A stretch of 13,192 nucleotides of DNA from contig JBJEQH010000101.1 in assembly GCA_051881655.1 (NCBI GenBank), positions 1 through 13,192 on the forward strand, written 5' to 3'. Below, one piece after another: positions 6,608 through 13,192 of the stretch; the stretch's first letter is position 1; every line of letters starts with the position of its first letter. The notes under the pieces are model-generated. The model saw nothing but the letters and a program-made list of their open reading frames with translations, was not told the DNA's origin and made no database searches. This DNA comes from Heritagella sp051881655 (lineage in GTDB: Bacteria > Bacillota > Clostridia > Oscillospirales > Acutalibacteraceae). The position numbers and the translations under genes are program-made.

Positions 6608-7360
6608 TCACTCGGGCCGGGTCAAAATAACGGGCCCATCGGGTGTAATCGCAACCGTGTGTTCGAAATGTGCCGAAAGGCTGCCGTCGGCGGTCACCGT
6701 CGTCCAACCGTCCTCCAGGACACGCACACTCTTCGTACCGGCGTTTATCATCGGTTCGATCGCAATCACCATACCGGGCATCAGGCGTACGCCGCGCCCC
6801 GGCTTGCCGTAATTGGGAACACTTGGGTCTTCGTGGAGCGAAGTACCTACTCCGTGGCCGACAAATTCGCGTACCACCGAGTAGCCACGCGCTTCGACAT
6901 ACCGCTGTACGGCGCTTCCGATATCGCCTATCCGATTTCCCGGTTTCGCCATGGCGATCCCTTCGTACAGGCTCTCTCGGGTGGCATCCAGCAGGGCCTG
7001 CGCCTGGGCGCTGATATCCCCGCAGGGGAAGGTATAGGCGTTGTCGCCGTTATAGCCGTCCACCTCGGCACCGATATCAATGCTGACGATATCGCCCTGT
7101 TTCAGTACAATCTTTTTGCTCGGTATGCCATGGATTACCACGTTGTTGACAGAGATGCAGGCACTGCCGGGGAACCCGCCATATCCCAAAAAGTTCGGCC
7201 TGGCGCCGCACTTTTCAATAAACTGGCGGGCTACGCGATCGAGCTCATAGGTGGTTACCCCCGGTTCGATCGCTTTTCCCACAGTGTGTAATGCCAGTGC
7301 AGAAATCCGGCCGGCCTCCCGCATTTTCACGAGTTCCCGGCTCGTTTTCAGTACAATCAT
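6608..7360 (-). CDS. map: Type I methionine aminopeptidase
   Basis: The enzyme removes the initiator methionine from new proteins whose second residue is small, acting in the cytosol near the ribosome exit. The 250-residue protein matches the short bacterial type I form without an N-terminal extension. The pita-bread fold metal ligands are all visible: Asp95 (SIDIG), Asp106 (YNGDNAYTF), His169 (GHGVG), Glu202 (IEPMI) and Glu233 (FEHT). The catalytic-site histidines His77 (VIHGIP) and His176 (SLHEDPS) are also present. Its ATG directly follows the adk stop codon with no spacer, and its ribosome-binding site (GAGG) lies inside the end of adk. The two genes are therefore probably translationally coupled. 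Confidence 0.97.
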   Translation of the reverse strand: MIVLKTSRELVKMREAGRISALALHTVGKAIEPGVTTYELDRVARQFIEKCGARPNFLGYGGFPGSACISVNNVVIHGIPSKKIVLKQGDIVSIDIGAEVDGYNGDNAYTFPCGDISAQAQALLDATRESLYEGIAMAKPGNRIGDIGSAVQRYVEARGYSVVREFVGHGVGTSLHEDPSVPNYGKPGRGVRLMPGMVIAIEPMINAGTKSVRVLEDGWTTVTADGSLSAHFEHTVAITPDGPVILTRPE

Positions 7361-7996
7361 TTATTCCGCCTCTACTGCGGCCAGGGTCAGGCGCTTGGTA
7401 TCCGCTACGTCTTCCTGTCCTTCTACGATTCTCAGTTTTCCCTGCTTCTCGTAGTAAGCTTTCAGCGGCTCTGTCTGTTCGTGATAGACGCTCAGGCGCG
7501 CCTTCACGGTATCGGGGTGGTCATCCTTGCGCTGAACAAGGGCGCCGCCGCACTTGTCGCACACGCCGTCTTTGGCGGGCTTCAAGTACTCCATGTGGTA
7601 ACTGGCACCACATGCTTCGCAGACGCGGCGTCCGGACATACGGGCGATGATCTTGTCATCCGCGACTTCGATGTCGATGACGCGGTCGATCTGTACACCC
7701 ATGGCATCCAGAGCCTCGGCCTGGGGGATGGTGCGCGGAAAACCGTCCAGAATGAAACCATTCTTGCAGTCGTCCTGCTGCAGGCGCTCTTTGATAATGC
7801 CGATCACGACATCATCGGGCACCAGCTTGCCGGCATCCATATAGGATTTGGCGCGCAGTCCCATCTCCGTGCCGCTTTTCAGCGCTTCGCGGAGCGTATT
7901 TCCTGTTGAGATCGCGGGGATCGAAAGAGCGTTGCAGAGTGTCTCAGCCTGTGTGCCTTTGCCGGCGCCGGGGGCACCCAAAAGGATCAGCTTCAT
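7361..7996 (-). CDS. adk: Adenylate kinase
   Basis: Adenylate kinase interconverts ATP plus AMP and two ADP, keeping adenylate pools balanced. The 211-residue protein is the long form. It has P-loop GAPGAGKGT (7-15), the AMP-binding segment STGNTLR (30-36), DGFPRT (84-89) and a LID domain (about 122-160) with four zinc-type cysteines (126, 129, 146, 149), followed by RKDDHPDTVKARL. STGN replaces the STGD of E. coli and Bacillus; I recall similar variants in Clostridia, and the catalytic arginines remain. AAGGAGG precedes the ATG. It lies 22 nt after secY and abuts map, the common Firmicute order secY-adk-map. Confidence 0.97.
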   Translation of the reverse strand: MKLILLGAPGAGKGTQAETLCNALSIPAISTGNTLREALKSGTEMGLRAKSYMDAGKLVPDDVVIGIIKERLQQDDCKNGFILDGFPRTIPQAEALDAMGVQIDRVIDIEVADDKIIARMSGRRVCEACGASYHMEYLKPAKDGVCDKCGGALVQRKDDHPDTVKARLSVYHEQTEPLKAYYEKQGKLRIVEGQEDVADTKRLTLAAVEAE

Positions 7997-8018
7997 TATT
8001 GCATTCCTCCTTCAAGAA

Positions 8019-9332
8019 TCAATCCAAAAAGCCTTTATAATGGCGCATCATCATCTGGCTCTCCAGCTGCTTGACCGTCTCCAGCGCGACGCCGACCATA
8101 ATGATGATCGAAGTGCCGCCCATGGACATATTGCTCATGTCAGCCAGGTTGCCGTAAATAATCGGGACCAGCGCGATCACCGCAAGGAAGAGGGCGCCGA
8201 TCAAAGTCAGCTTGGAAAGGATCTTCGCGATAAAATCAGCGGTAGGCTTGCCGGGGCGGATACCCGGGATCATACCGTTGTTCTGCCGCAGATTATTGGC
8301 CATCTCCAGCGGATTATACTGGATGGACATATAGAAATATGCGAACAGAAGAATCAGGACAAAGTAAAGGATGCAGTACAGCCAGCCGCGGGAGGACAGG
8401 GCCCCAAAGAAGGCCGCCCAGAACCCGGTCTGAGCCTGACTGCCCATGAACACCTGGACCATCGACGGAATCGACAGGATCGAGGAAGCGAAAATGATGG
8501 GCATAACGCCGCTCATGGCAACCTTGATCGGGATGTGCGAGCTCTGTCCGCCGTACACCTTGCGGCCAACGACACGCTTGGCATACTGCACCGGCAGGCG
8601 GCGCTCACTGTCGTTCATGAAGACGATTACCCAGATGACCGCCAGGAACAGGACCAGCCACAGCGGGGCAAGAACAAGGTACTTGCCATAGGTGCCCGGA
8701 TCCAGGAACCCATTGTAGAAATAGGCCCATACCTGGCCGAGGGTGGTGGGCATACGGGCGATAATGCTGGCAAACAGCAGGATCGAAATACCGTTCCCCA
8801 CGCCTTTTACGTTGATCTGTTCACCCAGCCACATCATCAGTGCGGTACCGGCGGTGAACACAAAGATAATGACAAAAGCCGAGAACCAGGCGCTGGCGCC
8901 GCTGTTATACTCGGTAATGCCGTTATTGCGCAGATAGAAATAATAGGCGGTTCCCTGGATCAGCCCCAGTGCTACCGTGACATACCGGGTGATGGAAGCG
9001 ATTTTCTTTCTTCCCTCTTCCCCTTCGCGGGCCATTCTCTCCAGGGGGCGAATGGCAACCGTGAGCAGCTGCATGATAATACTGGAGTTGATGTACGGGG
9101 TGATGCCCATGGCAAACAGCGTTGCGTTGCCAAAGGCACCGCCGGTCAGCATATTCACATAGCCAAGCGGCGTATCATCCACACGCGCCATCAAAGCGGA
9201 CAGCGCCGATACATCCAAAAACGGAACCGGAATGACGGATCCCAGGCGGAAGACCACGATCACCAGCAGGGTGAACAGCAGCTTTTTGCGCAGATCCGGA
9301 ATTCTGAAAGCATTCTTAATGGTGTTCAGCAC
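8019..9332 (-). CDS. secY: Protein translocase channel subunit SecY
   Basis: SecY is the channel of the SecYEG translocon that exports and inserts proteins at the cytoplasmic membrane. The 437-residue protein has ten hydrophobic segments and the family landmarks. These are the plug and TM2 region GGAFGNATLFAMGITPYINS (64-83), GEQINVKGVGNGISI (170-184), the cytosolic loop YAKRVVGRKVYGGQ (250-263) and the loop with RQNNGMIPGIRPGKPT (349-364), which includes the SecA- and ribosome-contacting arginine. The start is GTG, placed directly after the rplO stop codon with AGAGGTGAT just upstream inside rplO. Tight coupling to rplO is therefore likely. adk follows by 22 nt. Confidence 0.98.
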   Translation of the reverse strand: MLNTIKNAFRIPDLRKKLLFTLLVIVVFRLGSVIPVPFLDVSALSALMARVDDTPLGYVNMLTGGAFGNATLFAMGITPYINSSIIMQLLTVAIRPLERMAREGEEGRKKIASITRYVTVALGLIQGTAYYFYLRNNGITEYNSGASAWFSAFVIIFVFTAGTALMMWLGEQINVKGVGNGISILLFASIIARMPTTLGQVWAYFYNGFLDPGTYGKYLVLAPLWLVLFLAVIWVIVFMNDSERRLPVQYAKRVVGRKVYGGQSSHIPIKVAMSGVMPIIFASSILSIPSMVQVFMGSQAQTGFWAAFFGALSSRGWLYCILYFVLILLFAYFYMSIQYNPLEMANNLRQNNGMIPGIRPGKPTADFIAKILSKLTLIGALFLAVIALVPIIYGNLADMSNMSMGGTSIIIMVGVALETVKQLESQMMMRHYKGFLD

Positions 9333-9773
9333 TTAGATCACCTCTGCCTTCCCACCTGCAGCCTCGATTTTCTCTTTTGCAGCGGCGGAGAAAGCAGATA
9401 CCTTGACGGTCAGGCTCTTGGTCAGCTTGCCGTTAGCCAGGATCTTCACACCGTCACAGCCATTCTTGATGATACCGGCCTTTACCAGGGCTTCTGCATC
9501 AACAATCGCACCATTCTCAAACTTTTCCAGAGAACCCACATTCACGGCAACGATCTCGCTGGCGAAAATGTTGTGGAACCCTCTCTTCGGGATACGGCGG
9601 GCCATGGGCATCTGGCCGCCTTCAAAGCTGGGGCGCATGCCGCGGCCTGCTCTGGCCTTCTGGCCCTTGTGGCCCTTACCGGCGGTTTTGCCCTGGCCGG
9701 AGCCATGGCCACGGCCAATGCGCTTTGCCTCTTTGGTAGCGCCGGCCACCGCAGTCAGTTCATTCAGTTTCAT
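9333..9773 (-). CDS. rplO: 50S ribosomal protein L15
   Basis: L15 binds 23S rRNA and supports late large-subunit assembly. The 146-residue protein shows the glycine- and basic-rich N-terminal extension (GRGHGSGQGKTAGKGHKGQK, about 23-42). The conserved FEGGQMPMARRIPKRGF (about 50-66) comes next, then a globular C-terminal half ending KEKIEAAGGKAEVI. The ATG has AAGGAGG upstream. It follows rpmD by 19 nt and its stop codon touches the secY start, the usual spc order rpmD-rplO-secY. Confidence 0.98.
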   Translation of the reverse strand: MKLNELTAVAGATKEAKRIGRGHGSGQGKTAGKGHKGQKARAGRGMRPSFEGGQMPMARRIPKRGFHNIFASEIVAVNVGSLEKFENGAIVDAEALVKAGIIKNGCDGVKILANGKLTKSLTVKVSAFSAAAKEKIEAAGGKAEVI

Positions 9774-9792
9774 GACAATCGCACCTCCTTGT

Positions 9793-9960
9793 TTACTTCA
9801 CTACTTCGACAAGGTGGGAGATCTTAGCCACCTTACCCTGTGTCTGGGCATTATCGGGCTGCGTGGTGCAGTCGCCGATCTTCTTGAGACCGAGAGCATG
9901 GGCGGTCGCGATCTGATCCGCTTTGCAGCCAATCAGACTTTTAATCAACTTAATGGTCAT
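9793..9960 (-). CDS. rpmD: 50S ribosomal protein L30
   Basis: This 55-residue protein was read directly from the gap between rpsE and rplO. It begins MTIKLIKSLIGCKADQIATA and continues HALGLKKIGD, which matches the L30 ferredoxin-like fold (strand, helix, strand), and it ends KVAKISHLVEVVK, the usual L30 C-terminus. The length is normal for a bacterial L30. The centre (CTTQPDNAQTQG) differs from the more usual NQTVEHPDTPQIRG-type sequence. GGGAGG precedes the ATG. It lies 15 nt after rpsE and 19 nt before rplO. L30 is a peripheral large-subunit protein and is lost in some bacteria. Confidence 0.95.
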   Translation of the reverse strand: MTIKLIKSLIGCKADQIATAHALGLKKIGDCTTQPDNAQTQGKVAKISHLVEVVK

Positions 9961-9975
9961 TGCTTGCGTCCTCCC

Positions 9976-10473
9976 TTACAGAATCTCTTTGACCGACTTG
10001 CCGCGGATGGCCGCGACCTCTTCGGCACTGCGCAGCTGGCGCAGACCCGCCATCGTGGCGCGCACAACATTGCAGGGGTTGTTGGAACGCAGGGCCTTGG
10101 TACGGATGTCCTTAATACCTACGCTCTCAACGACCGCACGAACCGCGCCGCCGGCAATAACACCGGTACCGGGGGCAGCGGGCTTCATCAGCACGCGGCC
10201 GGCGCCAAACTCGCCGATCACTTCATGGGGGATCGTGTCGCCGCGCAGCGAAACCTTGGTCAGGTTCTTCTTCGCGTCTTCGATGCCCTTGCGGATGGCA
10301 TCCGGAACTTCGCCGGCCTTGCCGATACCGAAGCCCACGGTGCCGTTGCCGTCACCGACAACTACCAGAGCGGCGAACTTGAAAATACGGCCGCCCTTTA
10401 CGGTTTTGGAAACGCGGTTGATCGCAACCACGCGCTCTTTCATTTCCATTGCGGAAGCGTCAATTCTAGCCAA
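9976..10473 (-). CDS. rpsE: 30S ribosomal protein S5
   Basis: S5 lies near the decoding centre and mRNA entry of the 30S subunit and affects fidelity; in other bacteria its mutations give spectinomycin resistance. The 165-residue protein has the N-terminal double-stranded-RNA-binding-like domain with ERVVAINRVSKTVKGGR (13-29) and VVGDGNGTVGFGIGKAGEVP. The C-terminal domain contains APGTGVIAGGAVRAVVESVG. The start is TTG: GGAGG lies seven bases upstream and the resulting MARIDAS opening matches the family. The in-frame ATGs at residues 9 and 11 have no comparable site. It follows rplR by 16 nt. Confidence 0.96.
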   Translation of the reverse strand: MARIDASAMEMKERVVAINRVSKTVKGGRIFKFAALVVVGDGNGTVGFGIGKAGEVPDAIRKGIEDAKKNLTKVSLRGDTIPHEVIGEFGAGRVLMKPAAPGTGVIAGGAVRAVVESVGIKDIRTKALRSNNPCNVVRATMAGLRQLRSAEEVAAIRGKSVKEIL

Positions 10474-10489
10474 AAGTATTCCTCCTTAC

Positions 10490-10849
10490 TCAGAACTTGA
10501 GGCCGCCCTCGCGGGCGCCTTCGGCCAGCTCTTTGACGCGGCCGTGGAAGATATAACCGCCGCGGTCAAATACAACCTCGGAGATTCCCTTATCGGCAGC
10601 GCGCTTGGCCAGCAGCTCGCCGACCTTGTGTGCAGCCTCTTTGTTACCGCCATTTCCGCTGAATTCTGCATCCAGGGTGGAAGCAGCGCACAGCGTCACT
10701 CCTGCGACATCGTCGATAATCTGGGCATAGATGTTCTTGTTGGAGCGGAACACATTCAGGCGGGGGCAGGTAGCAGTGCCCGAAATTTTACCGCGCACTC
10801 TCTTGTGGCGGTGCAGTCTGGCTTTATTACTGGAAGCCTTATTCACCAT
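10490..10849 (-). CDS. rplR: 50S ribosomal protein L18
   Basis: L18 binds 5S rRNA and, with L5, forms the central protuberance. The 119-residue protein has a basic N-terminus (KARLHRHKRVRGKISG). The family block CPRLNVFRSNKNIYAQIIDD (28-47) follows, and the end reads FDRGGYIFHGRVKELAEGAREGGLKF (about 94-119), a strongly conserved L18 ending. The ATG at 10849 has AAGGAG about ten bases upstream. It follows rplF by 14 nt and precedes rpsE by 16 nt. Confidence 0.97.
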   Translation of the reverse strand: MVNKASSNKARLHRHKRVRGKISGTATCPRLNVFRSNKNIYAQIIDDVAGVTLCAASTLDAEFSGNGGNKEAAHKVGELLAKRAADKGISEVVFDRGGYIFHGRVKELAEGAREGGLKF

Positions 10850-10863
10850 TTGTCATTCACTCC

Positions 10864-11412
10864 TTACTTCTTCGAGCCCTTACCGGCTTTGCCTTCCTTG
10901 CGGCGGACTACTTCATAATCATACTTGATGCCCTTGCCCTTATAAGGCTCCGGCGGGCGCTTCTCGCGGACTTCAGCCGCAAACTGGCCAACCTGCTGCT
11001 TATCGGGGCCAGAGATCACAACGGTATTGGCGTTCGGTACATCGATCGTAATACCGGGAACCTCACTCACGATAACCTGATGGGAGAACCCGAGGTTCAT
11101 CACCAGGTTGCTGCCCTGCTTCTGGGCACGGTAGCCAACGCCGTTTACTTCCAGCGTCTTCTTATAGCCCTCCGTCACACCGACCACCATGTTGTGGATC
11201 AGCGTACGGGTCAGGCCATGCAGCGAACGGTTTTCTTTCTCGTCATCAGGGCGGGTCACGACGATCTCGTTGCCCTCCACCGCAACGTTCATGTTGGGGT
11301 GGACCTTCTGGGTCAGGGTGCCCTTCGGGCCCTTTACCGTGACAACGCTGCCATCGATTTTTACCTCGACGCCGGCGGGAATATTTATGGGTTTTCTTCC
11401 AATTCGAGACAT
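10864..11412 (-). CDS. rplF: 50S ribosomal protein L6
   Basis: L6 lies near the sarcin-ricin loop and factor-binding site of the large subunit. The 182-residue protein shows the two tandem L6 domains (about 11-82 and 90-164). It opens MSRIGRKPINIPAGV, has VTVKGPKGTL (about 24-33), and carries the C-terminal family signature PEPYKGKGIKY (about 154-164), followed by a lysine-rich tail. GGGAGG precedes the ATG. It is 18 nt after rpsH and 14 nt before rplR. Confidence 0.98.
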   Translation of the reverse strand: MSRIGRKPINIPAGVEVKIDGSVVTVKGPKGTLTQKVHPNMNVAVEGNEIVVTRPDDEKENRSLHGLTRTLIHNMVVGVTEGYKKTLEVNGVGYRAQKQGSNLVMNLGFSHQVIVSEVPGITIDVPNANTVVISGPDKQQVGQFAAEVREKRPPEPYKGKGIKYDYEVVRRKEGKAGKGSKK

Positions 11413-11430
11413 GTGTACACCTCCCTTATC

Positions 11431-11829
11431 TTACCAGACAAATGCCAGCACTTCGCCGCCGATGTTCTCTTTGCGAGCCTGGCGGTCGGTCATAATGCCC
11501 TTCGAAGTGGAGACGATGGCGATACCCAGGCCGTTCATAACCTTGGGCATATCCGCTGCGCCGGAATAAATGCGCAGGCCGGGCTTGCTCACGCGGCGCA
11601 GGCCCTTGATCACCGGGGTTTTGCCCTCGGCATACTTCAGCACAACCTTGATCATGCCCTGCTTGCCGTCTTCGGTTACGGTAAAGCTCTTTACGTAGCC
11701 CTCGTCCACCAGGATCTGGCAGATGGCCTTCTTGGCATTGGAAGCGGGGATCTCAACGGTATCATGTTTTGCGCTGCTTGCATTGCGGATGCGGGTCAGC
11801 AGGTCCGCGATGGTATCTGTAATCTGCAT
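11431..11829 (-). CDS. rpsH: 30S ribosomal protein S8
   Basis: S8 is a primary 16S rRNA-binding protein. In E. coli it also represses the spc operon by binding near the L5 start; I did not find a clear mimic of that site here. The 132-residue protein begins MQITDTIADLLTRIRNASSA. It has the C-terminal core GLRRVSKPGLRIY (about 75-87) and the signature STSKGIMTDRQARKENIGGE (about 107-126), ending VLAFVW. AGGAGG precedes the ATG. It follows rpsN by 21 nt. Confidence 0.98.
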   Translation of the reverse strand: MQITDTIADLLTRIRNASSAKHDTVEIPASNAKKAICQILVDEGYVKSFTVTEDGKQGMIKVVLKYAEGKTPVIKGLRRVSKPGLRIYSGAADMPKVMNGLGIAIVSTSKGIMTDRQARKENIGGEVLAFVW

Positions 11830-11850
11830 GCTGTTACCTCCTGTCCTTCG

Positions 11851-12036
11851 TTACCAGCTTGCCTTTTTCACGCCCGGGATCTCGCCCTTGTAAGCGAGCT
11901 CACGGAAGCAAATACGGCAAATACCGAACTTGCGAAGATAGGCATGCGGCCGGCCGCAGATCTTGCATCTGTTATAATGACGCGAAGAGAACTTCGGTTC
12001 TCTCTGCTGCTTCAGTTTCATAGCAGTTTTAGCCAC
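11851..12036 (-). CDS. rpsN: 30S ribosomal protein S14, zinc-binding type
   Basis: This 61-residue S14 is the short type Z form, with Cys24, Cys27, Cys40 and Cys43 in C-x2-C-x12-C-x2-C spacing as the zinc knuckle. It ends with the standard GEIPGVKKASW. S14 sits in the 30S head close to the A site. The start is GTG with GGAGG seven bases upstream, giving the family opening MAKTAMK; the ATG at residue 6 lacks this spacing. It lies between rplE (12 nt) and rpsH (21 nt), the usual spc position. No zinc-free long S14 is present in this window. Confidence 0.97.
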   Translation of the reverse strand: MAKTAMKLKQQREPKFSSRHYNRCKICGRPHAYLRKFGICRICFRELAYKGEIPGVKKASW

Positions 12037-12048
12037 AACAATCCCTCC

Positions 12049-12588
12049 TTATTTCGCAAACGGAGCGCCCATCAGAGCGAGCAGCTCGCGGGCCTCTTCA
12101 TCGGTAGCGGCAGTGGTGACAAAGCAGATGTCCATGCCACGCACCTTATCGACCTTATCAAAATCAATTTCGGGGAAGATCAGCTGCTCGCGCACGCCCA
12201 GGTTGTAGTTGCCGCGGCCGTCAAAGGAGTTCGGATTGATTCCTCTGAAGTCACGCACACGGGGCAGGGCCACGTTGAACAGACGATCCATGAATTCGTA
12301 CATACGCTCGCCGCGCAGGGTTACCTTCAGGCCGATATTCATGCCTGCACGCAGCTTGAAGTTTGCAACGGACTTCTTCGCTTTGCACACCATGGGCTTC
12401 TGGCCGGTGATGGCGGCGAGATCCGCGCTGATGGTGTCGATCACCTTGGCGTTTTCCTTGGCTTCGCCGGCGCCGACATTGACAACAATTTTGTCAAGCT
12501 TCGGGATCTGCATTACGCTCTCATAGTTGAATTTCTTCATGAGAGCGGGGGCAGCCTCCTGCTTGTAGAAATCTTTCAGTCTTGCCAT
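12049..12588 (-). CDS. rplE: 50S ribosomal protein L5
   Basis: L5 binds 5S rRNA in the central protuberance and contacts S13 and the P-site tRNA. The 179-residue protein has normal bacterial length. It opens MARLKDFYKQEAAPALMKKF and shows the L5 signature IPKLDKIVVNVGAGEA (about 28-43). AKKSVANFKLRAGMNIG (about 69-85) comes next, then the C-terminal block RDFRGINPNSFDGRGNYNLG (112-131). GGGAGG precedes the ATG at suitable spacing. It follows rplX by 14 nt. Confidence 0.98.
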   Translation of the reverse strand: MARLKDFYKQEAAPALMKKFNYESVMQIPKLDKIVVNVGAGEAKENAKVIDTISADLAAITGQKPMVCKAKKSVANFKLRAGMNIGLKVTLRGERMYEFMDRLFNVALPRVRDFRGINPNSFDGRGNYNLGVREQLIFPEIDFDKVDKVRGMDICFVTTAATDEEARELLALMGAPFAK

Positions 12589-12602
12589 TATTCAATCCTC
12601 CC

Positions 12603-12920
12603 TTACAGCGACTCGCCGCATTTCTTGCAAATGCGTTCCTTGCTGCCGTCCTCAAGAATCTTGTGGGCGACGCGGGTGGCTTTGCCGCAGTGCGGGCAAA
12701 CAATCTGCACTTTGCAGGCATACATGGCGCCTTCGGCCTTTACAATGCCGCCGGTCTCGCCCATACGGCGGGGCTTGACGTGCTTGGTAACCATGTTGAG
12801 CTTCTCAACAATGACCTTTCCCTCTTTGGGGCTGACAGCCATTACCTTGCCCTGCTTGCCTTTGTCGTTGCCGCTGAGGATCTTAACGGTGTCACCAGTC
12901 TTCACATGAACATGATTCAT
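12603..12920 (-). CDS. rplX: 50S ribosomal protein L24
   Basis: L24 is one of the first proteins to bind 23S rRNA in large-subunit assembly and sits by the exit tunnel. The 105-residue product opens MNHVHVKTGDTVKILSG with the KOW motif running to about residue 35. Its C-terminal part carries Cys75, Cys78, Cys98 and Cys101 (CPHC and CKKC), a zinc-ribbon-like tail found in many Clostridial L24 proteins. I chose the ATG at 12920. A longer GTG start at 12932 overlaps the AAGGAGG ribosome-binding site, which is correctly spaced only for the ATG. rplN ends 16 nt upstream. Confidence 0.96.
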   Translation of the reverse strand: MNHVHVKTGDTVKILSGNDKGKQGKVMAVSPKEGKVIVEKLNMVTKHVKPRRMGETGGIVKAEGAMYACKVQIVCPHCGKATRVAHKILEDGSKERICKKCGESL

Positions 12921-12936
12921 AAAATTGGGCACCTCC

Positions 12937-13192
12937 TTACAGCACTTCCGGAGCCAGGCTCAGGATCTTCATATAATCTTTCTCACGCAGCTCACGTGCG
13001 ACCGGCCCAAAGATACGGGTGCCTCTGGGGCTCTTGTCATCACGGATAATAACGGCTGCATTCTCGTCAAAACGGATATAGGTTCCGTCATCGCGGCGAA
13101 CACCGGTAGCCGAGCGGACAATAACCGCTTTGACTACGTCGCCCTTCTTTACCACGCCGCCGGGTGCTGCTTTTTTAACCGAAGCAACCACG
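12937..13192 (-). CDS. rplN: 50S ribosomal protein L14 (partial, N-terminus outside window)
   Basis: The reading frame enters from the right edge, so the gene start is missing. The visible 84 codons begin in mid-protein at VVASVKKAAPGGVVKKGDVV, and about 38 residues should lie outside, since L14 is normally 122 residues. The segment GTYIRFDENAAVIIRDDKSP (about 41-60) and the ending RELREKDYMKILSLAPEVL are diagnostic of L14. L14 lies at the subunit interface, bridges to 16S helix 14 and is the contact of the silencing factor RsfS. The normal spc gene order rplN-rplX-rplE is kept. Confidence 0.97.
   Translation of the reverse strand, partial: VVASVKKAAPGGVVKKGDVVKAVIVRSATGVRRDDGTYIRFDENAAVIIRDDKSPRGTRIFGPVARELREKDYMKILSLAPEVL

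Noticed and set aside
7848..9827. 659-codon open frame on the plus strand opposite secY and rplO
   Set aside because: Same shadow effect. The minus strand encodes full-length SecY and L15, and the plus product has an implausible His/Asp/Gln-rich composition.
11080..12909. 609-codon open frame on the plus strand opposite rplF to rplX
   Set aside because: It runs across six conserved ribosomal genes and their gaps, has no family resemblance and is explained by codon bias of the minus-strand genes.
12921..12932. Longer L24 starting at GTG 12932
   Set aside because: The GTG lies within the AAGGAGG ribosome-binding site; the ATG at 12920 is spaced correctly and gives the family N-terminus.

Overview
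This window is the distal two thirds of a bacterial S10-spc-alpha ribosomal-protein supercluster, followed by a short three-gene tail. Every gene lies on the minus strand, so transcription runs from high to low coordinates. GC content is moderately high, ribosome-binding sites are strong AAGGAGG types, and four ribosomal proteins carry zinc-cysteine motifs (S14, S4, L36, L24). Other clues are a KOW-domain gene between map and infA and rpsD placed between rpsK and rpoA. Together these point to a Gram-positive Firmicute of class Clostridia. An Oscillospirales-type gut anaerobe is my best guess, but that is an inference from gene order and protein style, not a database result.

Layout in transcription order. 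First is the spc part: rplN (cut by the window edge), rplX, rplE, rpsN, rpsH, rplF, rplR, rpsE, rpmD, rplO and secY. Next come adk, map, a KOW-domain RNA-binding protein gene and infA. The alpha part follows: rpmJ, rpsM, rpsK, rpsD, rpoA and rplQ. Gaps are mostly 0-25 nt. rplO/secY and adk/map abut with no spacer, and the KOW gene overlaps infA by 19 nt. The longest gap (86 nt, rpsD to rpoA) holds a GC-rich hairpin. A textbook intrinsic terminator at 2944-2980 closes the operon after rplQ.

Beyond the terminator an extended -10 promoter probably starts a second unit: an unrecognised single-pass membrane protein, then the ribosome-associated GTPase hflX. A flavin-reductase-like split-barrel protein follows after 98 nt. 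At the left edge (1-119) there is no gene, only a good sigma-A-type promoter reading out of the window.

The operon supplies large- and small-subunit ribosomal proteins, the SecY translocon channel, nucleotide homeostasis (Adk), N-terminal methionine removal (Map), initiation (IF-1) and the RNA polymerase alpha subunit, so it is a core growth-rate operon. I looked for an undescribed system and do not see one. The least-known items are the KOW protein, the single-TM protein before hflX and the rpsD-rpoA hairpin.
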